From: Lewinellaceae bacterium
Lineage (GTDB): Bacteria; Bacteroidota; Bacteroidia; Chitinophagales; Saprospiraceae
DNA: 64,000 bases
Assembly: GCA_020636225.1 (NCBI GenBank)
Contig: JACJYI010000008.1
Location: 124,001-188,000, forward strand
Direction: 5' to 3'
Shown here: one piece after another, positions 24,623 through 33,261 of the stretch
Layout of the letters: the number at the start of each line of letters is the position of its first letter
How positions within the stretch are numbered: position 1 is the first letter of the stretch
Program-made: the position numbers and the translations under genes
Notes under the pieces: model-generated
Told to the model about the DNA's origin: nothing
What the model saw: only the letters and a program-made list of their open reading frames with translations
Databases searched by the model: none

Positions 24623-25680
24623 TGGCCATCGATCAGCCTCAACTATTCAGTGGTTCTACTGCACTATCCGACTTCGGGGATTGGGTGCGGAAGAATTCGT
24701 TTTCCGGCGTTGAGGTCCTGGTCGATGAACATACGCACCATTGGTGCTTCCCCCGGTTCCGGCAGTTGGCCGGATTAACCGTCGAGCCAGTGGTCGTTCC
24801 TGCAGGAGAAGGGAGCAAGTCGGTTCCTGTCTTGGCTGGCCTATGGCAGGCACTACTGGACCGACAGGCCGATCGACAGACGCTTCTCATCAACCTCGGT
24901 GGAGGGATGATCACGGATCTGGGGGGATTTGTGGCATCGACCTACAAACGTGGGATCCCGTTTGCCCATGTCCCCACCTCACTGCTCGGTCAGGTGGATG
25001 CCGCCATCGGGCACAAGACGGGCATTGACGTTGGCGAGGTCAAGAACAGCGTCGGCACCTTCATGCCGCCCCATGCCCTGGTGCTGGATGCAGGATTTCT
25101 GGAGACGTTGCCTTCGGAAGAGCTGCGTTCCGGAATGGCAGAAGTCCTGAAGCACGGATTGATCCGGGATGCGACGTTTTGGAAGGAACTGGCCGGGACA
25201 GACGGGATCGGGATCCCAGATGCAGCCATCGTCCAGCGAGCGGCTCGGATCAAAATGGAGATCGTGGAGATCGATCCCCGAGAAAAGGGGTTGAGAAAGA
25301 TCCTGAATTTCGGGCATTCCCTTGGCCATGCCGTCGAAAGCGAGGCCATGATGGCAGGAGCACCGGTCCGTCATGGTGATGCCGTAGCGGCGGGCATGTT
25401 GATGGAATCCTGGTTGTCCAGAGAACTGGGGCTGTTGGCGGACAAGGAATGGGTGGAGATCAGAGATGTGTTGTCCCGGATGTACCCTCCGTTACCCTTG
25501 CAGCACGTTGACCAGGACAGGATGTTGACATTTCTCCGAAACGACAAGAAGAACAAGGGCCGCTCTCTCCGCTTTGTGCTTCTCGAGCGGATCGGCAAGG
25601 CAGTGTTCGATCACATTGTGGAGGAATCCATGGCGATCAGGGCTATCCAGGCCTATCCATCCTGGTTTGTCCCATCCTGA
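24619..25680 (+). CDS. aroB: 3-dehydroquinate synthase AroB
   Basis: Second enzyme of the shikimate pathway, converting DAHP to 3-dehydroquinate using NAD and a divalent metal. The 353-residue product has VVPAGEGSKSVPVLAGLWQA, LLINLGGGMITDLGGFVAST (NAD-binding), IPFAHVPTSLLGQVDAAIGH followed by KTGID, GMAEVLKHGLI (metal-ligand Glu and Lys), ILNFGHSLGHAVES and RHGDAVAAGM (metal-ligand histidines). All catalytic blocks are intact. It is the last gene of the four-gene operon (SAM hydrolase, ABM, DinB, AroB) joined by 4-nt ATGA overlaps; no other shikimate gene is close. The linkage to SAM hydrolase is unexplained. PBP1A begins 75-90 nt downstream from its own promoter. Confidence 0.95.
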   Translation: MMAIDQPQLFSGSTALSDFGDWVRKNSFSGVEVLVDEHTHHWCFPRFRQLAGLTVEPVVVPAGEGSKSVPVLAGLWQALLDRQADRQTLLINLGGGMITDLGGFVASTYKRGIPFAHVPTSLLGQVDAAIGHKTGIDVGEVKNSVGTFMPPHALVLDAGFLETLPSEELRSGMAEVLKHGLIRDATFWKELAGTDGIGIPDAAIVQRAARIKMEIVEIDPREKGLRKILNFGHSLGHAVESEAMMAGAPVRHGDAVAAGMLMESWLSRELGLLADKEWVEIRDVLSRMYPPLPLQHVDQDRMLTFLRNDKKNKGRSLRFVLLERIGKAVFDHIVEESMAIRAIQAYPSWFVPS

Positions 25681-25742
25681 GGAATACATGATGGAAATAC
25701 AGAGAATCACAGGTGATGGCCTGTGTGCATCTTCCCATTCAC

Positions 25743-25750
25743 TACCTTTG
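25743..25750 (+). promoter_or_regulatory. -7 promoter box (TACCTTTG) of the PBP1A operon
   Basis: TACCTTTG is a full TAnnTTTG match, 4 nt (CTTC) before the ATG at 25755. It lies downstream of the in-frame ATG at 25713, which is therefore not used. Confidence 0.55.
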
Positions 25751-25754
25751 CTTC

Positions 25755-28343
25755 ATGCCTGCAGAGCCTATGCAACACTTTCAATGGATGCACCGCGATC
25801 ATCGACCGAAGGAGGTCAGCTGGATCAGATGGATCTGGCGTCTTTTCTTCCTGGGCGTGGTCTCCCTGATGCTGTGGTTTATCTTCCTGTCCTTTCAGGA
25901 CCTGCCCACTTTTGAAGACCTGGAGAACCCCAACAACAAGATGGCTTCCCAGGTCTTTGCCATGGATGGTTCGCTACTGGGACGATACTACGTGGAGAAT
26001 CGGGTGTTGGTCACCTATGACCAGTTATCGCCAAATCTGGTCAATGCCCTGATCTCCACCGAAGATGTCCGCTATCGCCGGCATGCGGGGATCGATTTCA
26101 AAGCCCTGGGGCGGGTAGCATTGAAGACGGTTTTTCTTGGACAGAGCAGTTCGGGAGGCGGTAGCACGATCACCCAGCAATTGGCCAAGCTGCTCTATTC
26201 GAATCGCGATTTTTCCGGCATGGGCAAGATCCGTCGGGTACTGGCACTGGTCACCACCAAGATGAAGGAGTGGATCACGGCGGTCAAGCTGGAGCGATCC
26301 TACACCAAGGAGGAGATCCTGGCCATGTACCTCAATCACTTCAATTTTGTCAATGGCGCTTACGGGATCAAAGCCGCTTCGGAGATCTATTTCGGCCGGG
26401 GACAGGACTCCCTCAGGATCGAGGAAGCCGCTACACTGGTCGGGATGCTCCAGAACCCTTCCCTGTACAACCCGGTGCGGCGGCCTGAGCTGACCCTGAG
26501 ACGCCGGAACGTGGTGCTGGGGCAAATGGCCAGGCAGGACTTTCTGTCAAGGGCGGAACTCGATTCCTTGCAAGCCATTCCCATCGACATGTCCCGTTTT
26601 CGCAAGTTCTCTCACGATGAAGGGCTGGCTCCTTACGCGAGAATGGAGTTGCGTAAGGAGGTAATGGCCATTCTTGAACGCCCGGAGTGCCGGAAATCGA
26701 ACGGGGAGGTCTATGACATCTGGCGGGACGGGTTGAGGATCTATTCGACCATCGACACGGCCGTGCAAATGGAACTGGAGGCGGCTGTGCGGATGCATAT
26801 GCCTGCATTGCAGAAAAAATTCTGGCGGGTGTGGAAGGGAATGGATCCCTGGAAGCGGCGCGATCCTGAGTCGACGGATATCGAGATGGACATGCGGATG
26901 CAGACCCTTCAGGACCAGATCGGGCAAATGGACCGCTATGTGGATATCCGGGCCAGGTTGTTCGAGCCGTTCGTGGAGGAGCATGGGTTGAAGATCGGGA
27001 AGTTGCTCCTTCGGGATGTTGACATGTCCAGAATGCTTCATGAGAAATCCAAACCTGGCTATCTGGATGAACTTCAGGAACTCCGGCTGATCTCTGCGGG
27101 CATGGCCAGAGATTATCGGTCCATCATGAAGGGGCAGCATTGGGAGGCATTGCAGGAGAAATGGTCGGCTTTTCAGGCAGAAACGGACCGCATGCTCCGT
27201 GAAAAGGTCAAGATGGTCGTTTTTGATTATGATTCTCCCCGATTCGAGAAGGATACCCTGATGTCGCCACTGGATTCCCTGAAGTACCATCGGATGATCC
27301 TGCAAACGGGAGTAGTGGCCATCGATCCATCCAATGGACAGATCCGCGGTTGGGTCGGCGGCGTGGATTATCGCTTCTTCCAGTATGATCACGTGACGTC
27401 TGATCGTCAGGTTGGATCCACGTTCAAGCCGTTTGTGTATGCCACCGCGGTAGCACTCCAGTCGATCTCACCCTGTACCAAGCTGTTGGACAATCCTCAG
27501 ACCATCGTCCCGGGTGAAGCGAATTTTCATCTGGAGAAAGAGTGGACGCCTCGCAACTTTGATACCTATACCGGAGAGTCGCTGACCCTGTTTGATGGAT
27601 TGCGGAAATCCAAGAACACGTTCTCGGTCTACCTGATGAAGCAACTGGGGGACACGGAACCTGTGAGGGGCCTGATCAATAACATGGGGATCGATAGCTC
27701 TGCCCGCACACCGAACGGTCGACTGCGTGTCCCGGCTTCCCCCTCCATTTGTCTGGGTTCGGCTGACCTGAGTGCATTGGAGATGACCGGGGCCTACGCC
27801 ACCTTTGCCAATGACGGGGTGTACAACAAGCCTGTACTGGTCACCCGGATCGAGGATGCTCATGGACGGGTGATCTACCAGGATGTTCCCCTGGAACGTC
27901 GTGCCCTTAGTAGCGAGGCCAATTATGTGATGGTGGAAATGCTGAAGTATGCCACGCGCGGAGCGGGTGGATTCTCCGGGGTCAAGAGTGAGTTCGGAGG
28001 AAAGACCGGTACCACCAACTTTTACGCCGATGGCTGGTTCATTGGCATAACCCCCAACCTGGTCATCGGTACCTGGGTCGGAGGGGAGGATCGATGGATT
28101 CGCTTCATCAGTCCTTCTGACGGCCAGGGGTCTGTACTGGCCCGCCCGATCTTCTCGGAGGCGTTGAAACGACTGGAGCAAAACAACCACCCGACCTTTG
28201 ACCCCACGCGACGGTTCAAGGCTCCCGCCAAGGTGGATATCGAATTGGATTGCGCAAAATACCAGTCTGGCTCCGGAGAGGAGATCCCCGGAGATGCTCC
28301 CGATTATTTTGAGGATATTTTTGAAGAACCGATGATCGAATGA
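25755..28343 (+). CDS. Penicillin-binding protein 1A (bifunctional glycosyltransferase/transpeptidase)
   Basis: Class A PBP that polymerises and cross-links peptidoglycan. With the ATG at 25755 the protein has 862 residues (ATG 25770 is the alternative). A cytoplasmic, basic N-terminus and one transmembrane helix (about residues 25-47) anchor it. The GT51 domain has STEDVRYRRHAGID (catalytic Glu103; Tyr-Arg replaces the usual Phe in EDxxF) and SSGGGSTITQQLAKLL. The transpeptidase domain has VGSTFKPFVYATA (catalytic Ser555), RKSKNTF (SxN-type motif) and GGKTGTTNFY (KTG near residue 750). A helical insertion (about residues 355-480) lies between the two domains. Its stop overlaps by 4 nt the HEAT/cyclophilin gene. 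An essential envelope gene; assignment is secure. Confidence 0.93.
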   Translation: MPAEPMQHFQWMHRDHRPKEVSWIRWIWRLFFLGVVSLMLWFIFLSFQDLPTFEDLENPNNKMASQVFAMDGSLLGRYYVENRVLVTYDQLSPNLVNALISTEDVRYRRHAGIDFKALGRVALKTVFLGQSSSGGGSTITQQLAKLLYSNRDFSGMGKIRRVLALVTTKMKEWITAVKLERSYTKEEILAMYLNHFNFVNGAYGIKAASEIYFGRGQDSLRIEEAATLVGMLQNPSLYNPVRRPELTLRRRNVVLGQMARQDFLSRAELDSLQAIPIDMSRFRKFSHDEGLAPYARMELRKEVMAILERPECRKSNGEVYDIWRDGLRIYSTIDTAVQMELEAAVRMHMPALQKKFWRVWKGMDPWKRRDPESTDIEMDMRMQTLQDQIGQMDRYVDIRARLFEPFVEEHGLKIGKLLLRDVDMSRMLHEKSKPGYLDELQELRLISAGMARDYRSIMKGQHWEALQEKWSAFQAETDRMLREKVKMVVFDYDSPRFEKDTLMSPLDSLKYHRMILQTGVVAIDPSNGQIRGWVGGVDYRFFQYDHVTSDRQVGSTFKPFVYATAVALQSISPCTKLLDNPQTIVPGEANFHLEKEWTPRNFDTYTGESLTLFDGLRKSKNTFSVYLMKQLGDTEPVRGLINNMGIDSSARTPNGRLRVPASPSICLGSADLSALEMTGAYATFANDGVYNKPVLVTRIEDAHGRVIYQDVPLERRALSSEANYVMVEMLKYATRGAGGFSGVKSEFGGKTGTTNFYADGWFIGITPNLVIGTWVGGEDRWIRFISPSDGQGSVLARPIFSEALKRLEQNNHPTFDPTRRFKAPAKVDIELDCAKYQSGSGEEIPGDAPDYFEDIFEEPMIE

Positions 28344-30379
28344 GGAGGATAGTCGGCACGGCAGGGGTTTTCGAACGGATACTTTTCCCGATCCTGGTAT
28401 TCGGGGCGATATCTGTATTGTTTTTTGCCTGTTTGCCTCCGGAGGCCAAGCAGGTCAAGACCATCCGTGTCGGATTTACCGATGAGGTCACCAGGCGGAT
28501 CTATTCCCTCAAGGACCAGTTGAAACGAGACAGTCTCTATCCGTATCTCCATGCGGATGACCCGACGTATCGATATTATACGGCCATGGCGATGGCCTCC
28601 ATGGGCGATTCCCTGGTCATCGACAGTTTGAAGGGGTTATTGTCCGATCCGGTCCAGGAAGTTCGGATCGCCGCTGCCTATGCCCTGGGCCAATGCCGGT
28701 CATCCAGGGGCGAGCTGCCCCTATTGAAGGCCTTTGATCCATGGGACAGTCTGGGTACCTCTGCTGCGTTGAATGCCGAGATCCTCGAGGCCATTGGCAA
28801 ATGTGGACAGGCCGCCTATCTTGAATCGATGGTCACCGTGTCAACCTATTCTCCGGAAGACTCTGTCTATCAGCTCGGATTGGCCAGAGGAATTTTCCAG
28901 TATGCCTTGCGGGGCATGGTCCATCCGGAAGGGACCCGGAGAATGATCGAAATGGTGGCAGACCAACGACGGGCAACATCTGCCCGATTGATCGCCGCGA
29001 CTTACCTTGCCCGGACCCCAAAGATTACCATAGATACGCTTGTCCCCGAGTTGGTCAGTCTGCTCAAGTCTGAACCCGACCCGTCCATGAGGCTCATGCT
29101 GGCATTAACGGTTGGCAAGAGCGGGAGTGAGTTGGCCAGGACGTCATTGATCGGCCTGTACCCTCTGGAGAAGAATGTGATGGTGCGCTGCAATATGGTC
29201 AGGGCATTGTCCTCATTTGCCTATCCGGAGGTGAAGGAAGCCTTGCATGCGGCCTTCAACGATGAATCTGCCTATGTCGGTATCGTGGCATCTGAAGTAT
29301 TGATGCAGATCGGTGACCCGAAGGAAACTCCCGAGTGGCTGATCCTGGCCAGGTCGATCCAGCATCCCTGGGTCAAGGCGAATCTGTATGTGGCGATCAG
29401 CCGCCTGTGCCCGGTGTTTTTGCCGGCAACCCGAACAGCTGTTCAGGCCGATGTACGCAAGGCGATCGAGGTGACCACCGAACCGTATTTGAAGTCGGTC
29501 TATATCCGGGCGATGGGCAAGTTTGGATGGAATTTTCCATTCCTCTATCAGTTGTGGCAGAACAGCACTCAGGCATATGTGAAAACCACGGCGATGGAAT
29601 CCATCCGGGATATCTCTGACCGACCGGATTTCAATACCATTTTTGGTGTATCTGCTCGAAAGGTCCGAAAGAACCTGGTGGAATATTTTCTGGAGGGGGT
29701 AAAGAGCGGGAATGTGGGCAGCATGGCTGTCGCGGCCGGAGCCCTTCGGTTGCCGGAAGCCGGTTATCGATCCCTCGTTCATGCGGATTCGACATTTCGC
29801 AAGGCGATGAATCTTTGTCAGCTTCCCCAGGAGATCGAGACATACAATGAATTGGGTCTCACCCGTGCTTTCCTGACAGGAAAGTCGTTTACACCGAATA
29901 CCCCGGAATTCAACCATGCCATCAACTGGACGATTCTGGAGCGGGTCAAAGCCAATACCCGAGCCGTGATCAAGTTGAAGGAGGGGAATATCATTCTCAG
30001 GTTTTTTCCGGATGAGGCCCCGGGCTCGGTGGTCAATTTCATCGAACTGGTGGAATCCGGCTTCTTTACAGGAAAGGTCTTTCACCGCGTCGTTCCCAAT
30101 TTTGTTATCCAGGGAGGGTGCCCGCGGGGCGATGGCTACGGGGCATTGAGCTATACCATTCGGTCCGAATTGAATCGGCTGTCCTATGACCGCCCCGGCC
30201 GTGTGGGCATGGCTTCCGCCGGATTGAATACGGAGGGCACCCAATTCTTTATCACCCACTCTCCGACCTTCCATCTGGATGGTCGGTATTCCTTGTTTGC
30301 AGAGGTCGAGAGTGGACAGGAAGTCGTGGACCGAACGCTCCCTGGCGACCGGATCGAAGAAATCGAAATCATTTACTAA
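28340..30379 (+). CDS. Lipoprotein combining HEAT repeats with a C-terminal cyclophilin-type peptidyl-prolyl isomerase
   Basis: A 679-residue protein with a signal peptide and lipobox VLFFAC (Cys31). Residues 60-520 are built of HEAT-like helical repeats, e.g. YRYYTAMAMASMGDSLVIDS, VQEVRIAAAYALGQCRSSRG, PDPSMRLMLALTVGKSGSEL and AYVGIVASEVLMQIGDPKET. Residues 537-679 form a cyclophilin domain: AVIKLKEGNIILRFFPDEAP, GSVVNFIELVESGFFTGKVF, HRVVPNFVIQGGCPRGDGYG and NTEGTQFFITHSPTFHLDGR. The active-site residues of classical cyclophilins (Arg in FHRV, Phe and Gln in VIQGG, Phe in QFFI) are present. A periplasmic chaperone presented on an outer-membrane lipid anchor with a protein-docking HEAT scaffold is the reasonable reading. 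It is the middle gene of PBP1A-HEAT/PPI-gcvT, with a 4-nt overlap to PBP1A. Confidence 0.85.
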   Translation: MRRIVGTAGVFERILFPILVFGAISVLFFACLPPEAKQVKTIRVGFTDEVTRRIYSLKDQLKRDSLYPYLHADDPTYRYYTAMAMASMGDSLVIDSLKGLLSDPVQEVRIAAAYALGQCRSSRGELPLLKAFDPWDSLGTSAALNAEILEAIGKCGQAAYLESMVTVSTYSPEDSVYQLGLARGIFQYALRGMVHPEGTRRMIEMVADQRRATSARLIAATYLARTPKITIDTLVPELVSLLKSEPDPSMRLMLALTVGKSGSELARTSLIGLYPLEKNVMVRCNMVRALSSFAYPEVKEALHAAFNDESAYVGIVASEVLMQIGDPKETPEWLILARSIQHPWVKANLYVAISRLCPVFLPATRTAVQADVRKAIEVTTEPYLKSVYIRAMGKFGWNFPFLYQLWQNSTQAYVKTTAMESIRDISDRPDFNTIFGVSARKVRKNLVEYFLEGVKSGNVGSMAVAAGALRLPEAGYRSLVHADSTFRKAMNLCQLPQEIETYNELGLTRAFLTGKSFTPNTPEFNHAINWTILERVKANTRAVIKLKEGNIILRFFPDEAPGSVVNFIELVESGFFTGKVFHRVVPNFVIQGGCPRGDGYGALSYTIRSELNRLSYDRPGRVGMASAGLNTEGTQFFITHSPTFHLDGRYSLFAEVESGQEVVDRTLPGDRIEEIEIIY

Positions 30380-30390
30380 TCAACCTTGAT

Positions 30391-31512
30391 ATGGACACCT
30401 TGAAACATACACCACTCACAACGATTCACCAGTCACTGGGCGCACGAATGGCTCCCTTTGCCGGTTACCTCATGCCGATTTCCTACGCGGGTATCCGTGA
30501 AGAGCATATGGCTGTCCGGAATGGGGTGGGGGTATTCGATGTGACCCATATGGGTGAATTTATCGTCCGTGGCCGACAGGCCCTGGACCTGGTACAGGCA
30601 GTGACCAGCAACGATGCATCCAAACTGGCCATCGGTCAGGCGCAATACTCCTGTCTGCCAAACGGAGAAGGTGGCATTGTCGATGATCTGCTGGTCTATC
30701 GCCTTCCGGAGGAGATGTGCAGCGAAGGCGAACAGGCATTTCTGCTGGTGGTCAATGCCTCCAATCTGGCCAAGGACTGGGAATGGATCAATCGTCACAA
30801 TCAGTATGATACCCGCCTCATCGATATTTCCGATGAAACGGGATTGATCGCGGTGCAGGGCCCCAAAGCAGTCCAGGTATTGCAGAGGCTGACGGATATT
30901 GACCTGGCGGCCATTCCATATTATCATTTTGTCAAGGGAACCATTGCCGGGATCGATAACGTGCTGATTTCAGCAACGGGGTATACCGGTTCCGGTGGCT
31001 TTGAGCTGTACACGGAAAATGACAAGTTGCCTGCCCTTTGGGAGGCTGTCTTCCAGGCTGGAGAGCCGGATGACATCCAGCCGGCCGGGTTGGGAGCAAG
31101 AGATACCCTCCGCCTGGAAATGGGGTATTGTCTCTATGGCAATGACATCAATGACACCACTTCACCGTTGGAAGCCGGTTTGGGCTGGATCACCAAATTG
31201 AAGAAAGGTCCATTCATCGGAAGAGACCTCATGGTCGCCCAGAAAGAAGCCGGCCTGACCCGGAAGTTGGTCGGGTTTACGGTCAAGGACCGTCGGGTGC
31301 CCCGCCATGACTATGTGATCGAGTCCGAATCCGGAGAGACGATCGGTATCGTGACGTCGGGAACACAGTCACCCAACCTGGATATCCCTATTGGTATGGG
31401 GTATGTCGCTTCACCATATGCAGCTGCAGGCAGTACCATTTATGTCGTGGCTGGCTCGAAGCGATTGGAAGCAGAGGTTTGTCCAATGCCGTTCTACAGG
31501 AAGGAGAGTTGA
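30391..31512 (+). CDS. gcvT: Glycine cleavage system aminomethyltransferase GcvT
   Basis: T-protein of the glycine cleavage complex: transfers the methylene from lipoyl-H protein to tetrahydrofolate, releasing ammonia. The 373-residue product has LGARMAPFAGYLMPISYAGI, EEHMAVRNGVGVFDVTHMGE, NDASKLAIGQAQYSCLPNGE, GGIVDDLLVYRL, VLISATGYTGSGGFELYTEN (folate-binding), LGARDTLRLEMGYCLYGND and the C-terminal GIVTSGTQSPNLDIPIGMGY. The catalytic Asp is in the conserved FDVTHMGEF stretch region. It is 11 nt after the HEAT/PPI gene and probably co-transcribed. The remaining gcv genes are not in the window; lipA at its left end supplies the cofactor. Confidence 0.95.
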   Translation: MDTLKHTPLTTIHQSLGARMAPFAGYLMPISYAGIREEHMAVRNGVGVFDVTHMGEFIVRGRQALDLVQAVTSNDASKLAIGQAQYSCLPNGEGGIVDDLLVYRLPEEMCSEGEQAFLLVVNASNLAKDWEWINRHNQYDTRLIDISDETGLIAVQGPKAVQVLQRLTDIDLAAIPYYHFVKGTIAGIDNVLISATGYTGSGGFELYTENDKLPALWEAVFQAGEPDDIQPAGLGARDTLRLEMGYCLYGNDINDTTSPLEAGLGWITKLKKGPFIGRDLMVAQKEAGLTRKLVGFTVKDRRVPRHDYVIESESGETIGIVTSGTQSPNLDIPIGMGYVASPYAAAGSTIYVVAGSKRLEAEVCPMPFYRKES

Positions 31513-31534
31513 GTTTCAGGATAATTTTCCATCT

Positions 31535-31550
31535 CCCTGAACAATCAGGG
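31535..31550 (+). terminator. Weak hairpin after gcvT
   Basis: CCCTGA, loop ACAA, TCAGGG form a perfect 6-bp stem 23 nt after the gcvT stop, followed by GGGCTTTCCT with only a short T run. It may be a weak terminator separating gcvT from the GbsR gene. Confidence 0.3.
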
Positions 31551-31588
31551 GGCTTTCCTGCTTCTTAGGTCATAGAAGAACGAAATTC

Positions 31589-32089
31589 ATGAAGCTCGAG
31601 GAAGGCAAGCTGAAGTTCATAGAGACCTGGGGGAAACTGGCCGGCTCCTGGGGGGTCACCAAATCCATGGCCCAGATGCATGCCCTGCTCCTGATCGCCA
31701 CCAGGCCCATGTGCGCAGATCAGATCATTGAGGAGCTGGGAATTTCCAGGGGGAATGCGAATATGAACATCCGGGAACTGATCGAATGGGGATTGGTCTC
31801 CAAGGTGATCAAGCCCGGGGACAGGAAGGAATACTTTGAAGCGGAAAAAGATATTTGGGAGGTATTCCGCATGATCGCCGTTCAACGGAAGAAGCGGGAG
31901 CTCGAACCGGTGGTCATCGCCCTGGATGAACTCAGCAAAGTGGAGCCGGGATGCAGCGATTCTGCGGCATTCAGCAAGATGGTCAAGGATCTCAAGATGA
32001 TCTCCTGTCGGGCAGATGCGGTATTGGAACAGATCACCAAGAAGGAGTCTTCCTGGCTGTTGAACGGGATCGTCCGGCTTGGCAAATAA
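31589..32089 (+). CDS. GbsR/MarR-type transcriptional regulator
   Basis: A 166-residue winged-helix DNA-binding protein. The start (MKLEEGKLKFIETWGKLAGS, then WGVTKSMAQMHALLLI) and the recognition-helix region MCADQIIEELGISRGNANMN, followed by IRELIEWGLVSKVIKPGDRK, are the GbsR signature, a MarR-related family first described controlling glycine-betaine synthesis. The C-terminal half is helical and would form the dimer or ligand site. Nothing nearby suggests osmoprotectant metabolism. No promoter box is obvious upstream, so it may be read through from gcvT. A monocistronic regulator of unknown target. Confidence 0.85.
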   Translation: MKLEEGKLKFIETWGKLAGSWGVTKSMAQMHALLLIATRPMCADQIIEELGISRGNANMNIRELIEWGLVSKVIKPGDRKEYFEAEKDIWEVFRMIAVQRKKRELEPVVIALDELSKVEPGCSDSAAFSKMVKDLKMISCRADAVLEQITKKESSWLLNGIVRLGK

Positions 32090-32120
32090 GAAAATCTGTG
32101 GATTCCTCCCTTTGAGTACC

Positions 32121-32128
32121 TACTTTCG
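32121..32128 (+). promoter_or_regulatory. -7-like promoter box (TACTTTCG) of the DUF1015 gene
   Basis: TACTTTCG matches TAnnTTTG at seven of eight positions and lies 17 nt before the ATG at 32146, the distance seen at rimK. No -33 element at standard spacing. Confidence 0.35.
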
Positions 32129-32145
32129 CAGGCAAAAGGACGCTC

Positions 32146-33255
32146 ATGCATATCCGCCCATTTCATGCGGTGTACCCCGATCAGGATTACATCACATCCT
32201 CCGATTCCTTTTTTAAGGGGATCAAGGAAAACTACCCCGAGTACCGCAGAAGCGGGGTCTACCGTTCATTCAATGAAAAGGGCTTCTATGCGTATCGGAT
32301 CAAGTATGCTGATCATGCTTTTGTAGGCCTGATCGCGGTTGCCGACCTGGAGGATTACCTGTCAGGCAATATCAAGAAACACGAGCATACGCTGGCAGAC
32401 AAGGAGCAGATCCATCTCAATTTGCTGCTTCGCAATCGAGCCATCGTCAAGCCGGTTTTGCTGACCCATCGACCGGTCGCCCATCTTACTCAACTCCTCC
32501 ATGACTGGGTCGAATCCCACCAGCCGGAGTTCTCGATCTATTTTGAATCGGATCATCAGGAACACAGCTTTTTCCCCATCACCGATCAGGACCTGATCAG
32601 TCGTTTGTCCAGGATCTTTGCGGAGGATGTCCGGGAAAGCTATATCGCCGACGGACACCATCGGAGCAGTTCTCTCAAATTGTTGTTCGAGCGACTTCAC
32701 GGTCGAGAAGAGGGCCAGAATTTCAGTGGATTGCTTTGTGCGTTCTTCCCCGCAGATGAAGTGGAGATCCTGGATTTCAACCGGATCGTTGACATCTTCG
32801 TGGAAATGTCCCCGACCCTCTTCATGGCCAAACTTTCCCAGGTCATGGAGATTGAGTTTTCCGAACAACCGATCAAGCCCAGTCAGCCTCATGAGATGAG
32901 CATGTACCTGCATCGTGAATGGTACCTGCTGCGATGGAAACAGGAGGTACTCGATCGGCATAAGCATCGTTCTGTCATCCTGGACACCTACCTGTTCAAC
33001 GATGAGATCCTGGCCCATATCCTGAATGTCCAGGATGTCCGGACCGATGATCGGATCCATTATGCACCAGGCGTCTATGGCCTGGATGCATTCCGCCATC
33101 AGGTCAATCAGAGCGAGGCTCGTGTGGGATTCTGCCTCTATCCCATTTCACTGGAGGATATGATGACCATCTCGGATGAGGGATCCGTATTGCCCCCGAA
33201 ATCCACCTGGTTCCAGCCACGAATGAAAAACGGGATCATCGTGCACGAATTCTGA
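32146..33255 (+). CDS. DUF1015-family protein
   Basis: A 369-residue cytoplasmic protein of the DUF1015 family, conserved in many bacteria and archaea and with no established biochemistry. Visible family landmarks are MHIRPFHAVYPDQDYITSSD, then GFYAYRIKY, the helical linker KKHEHTLADKEQIH, and the hallmark ESYIADGHHRSSSLKLLFER (the ADGHHR motif), and the C-terminal LPPKSTWFQPRMKNGIIVHE segment. The ADGHHR motif resembles nucleotide- or metal-binding chemistry, and some relatives are annotated as HTH- or kinase-linked, but I would not assign a function. It is followed after 6 nt by the amidohydrolase gene, so the two probably form an operon. Confidence 0.8.
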   Translation: MHIRPFHAVYPDQDYITSSDSFFKGIKENYPEYRRSGVYRSFNEKGFYAYRIKYADHAFVGLIAVADLEDYLSGNIKKHEHTLADKEQIHLNLLLRNRAIVKPVLLTHRPVAHLTQLLHDWVESHQPEFSIYFESDHQEHSFFPITDQDLISRLSRIFAEDVRESYIADGHHRSSSLKLLFERLHGREEGQNFSGLLCAFFPADEVEILDFNRIVDIFVEMSPTLFMAKLSQVMEIEFSEQPIKPSQPHEMSMYLHREWYLLRWKQEVLDRHKHRSVILDTYLFNDEILAHILNVQDVRTDDRIHYAPGVYGLDAFRHQVNQSEARVGFCLYPISLEDMMTISDEGSVLPPKSTWFQPRMKNGIIVHEF

Positions 33256-33261
33256 ACCGTC

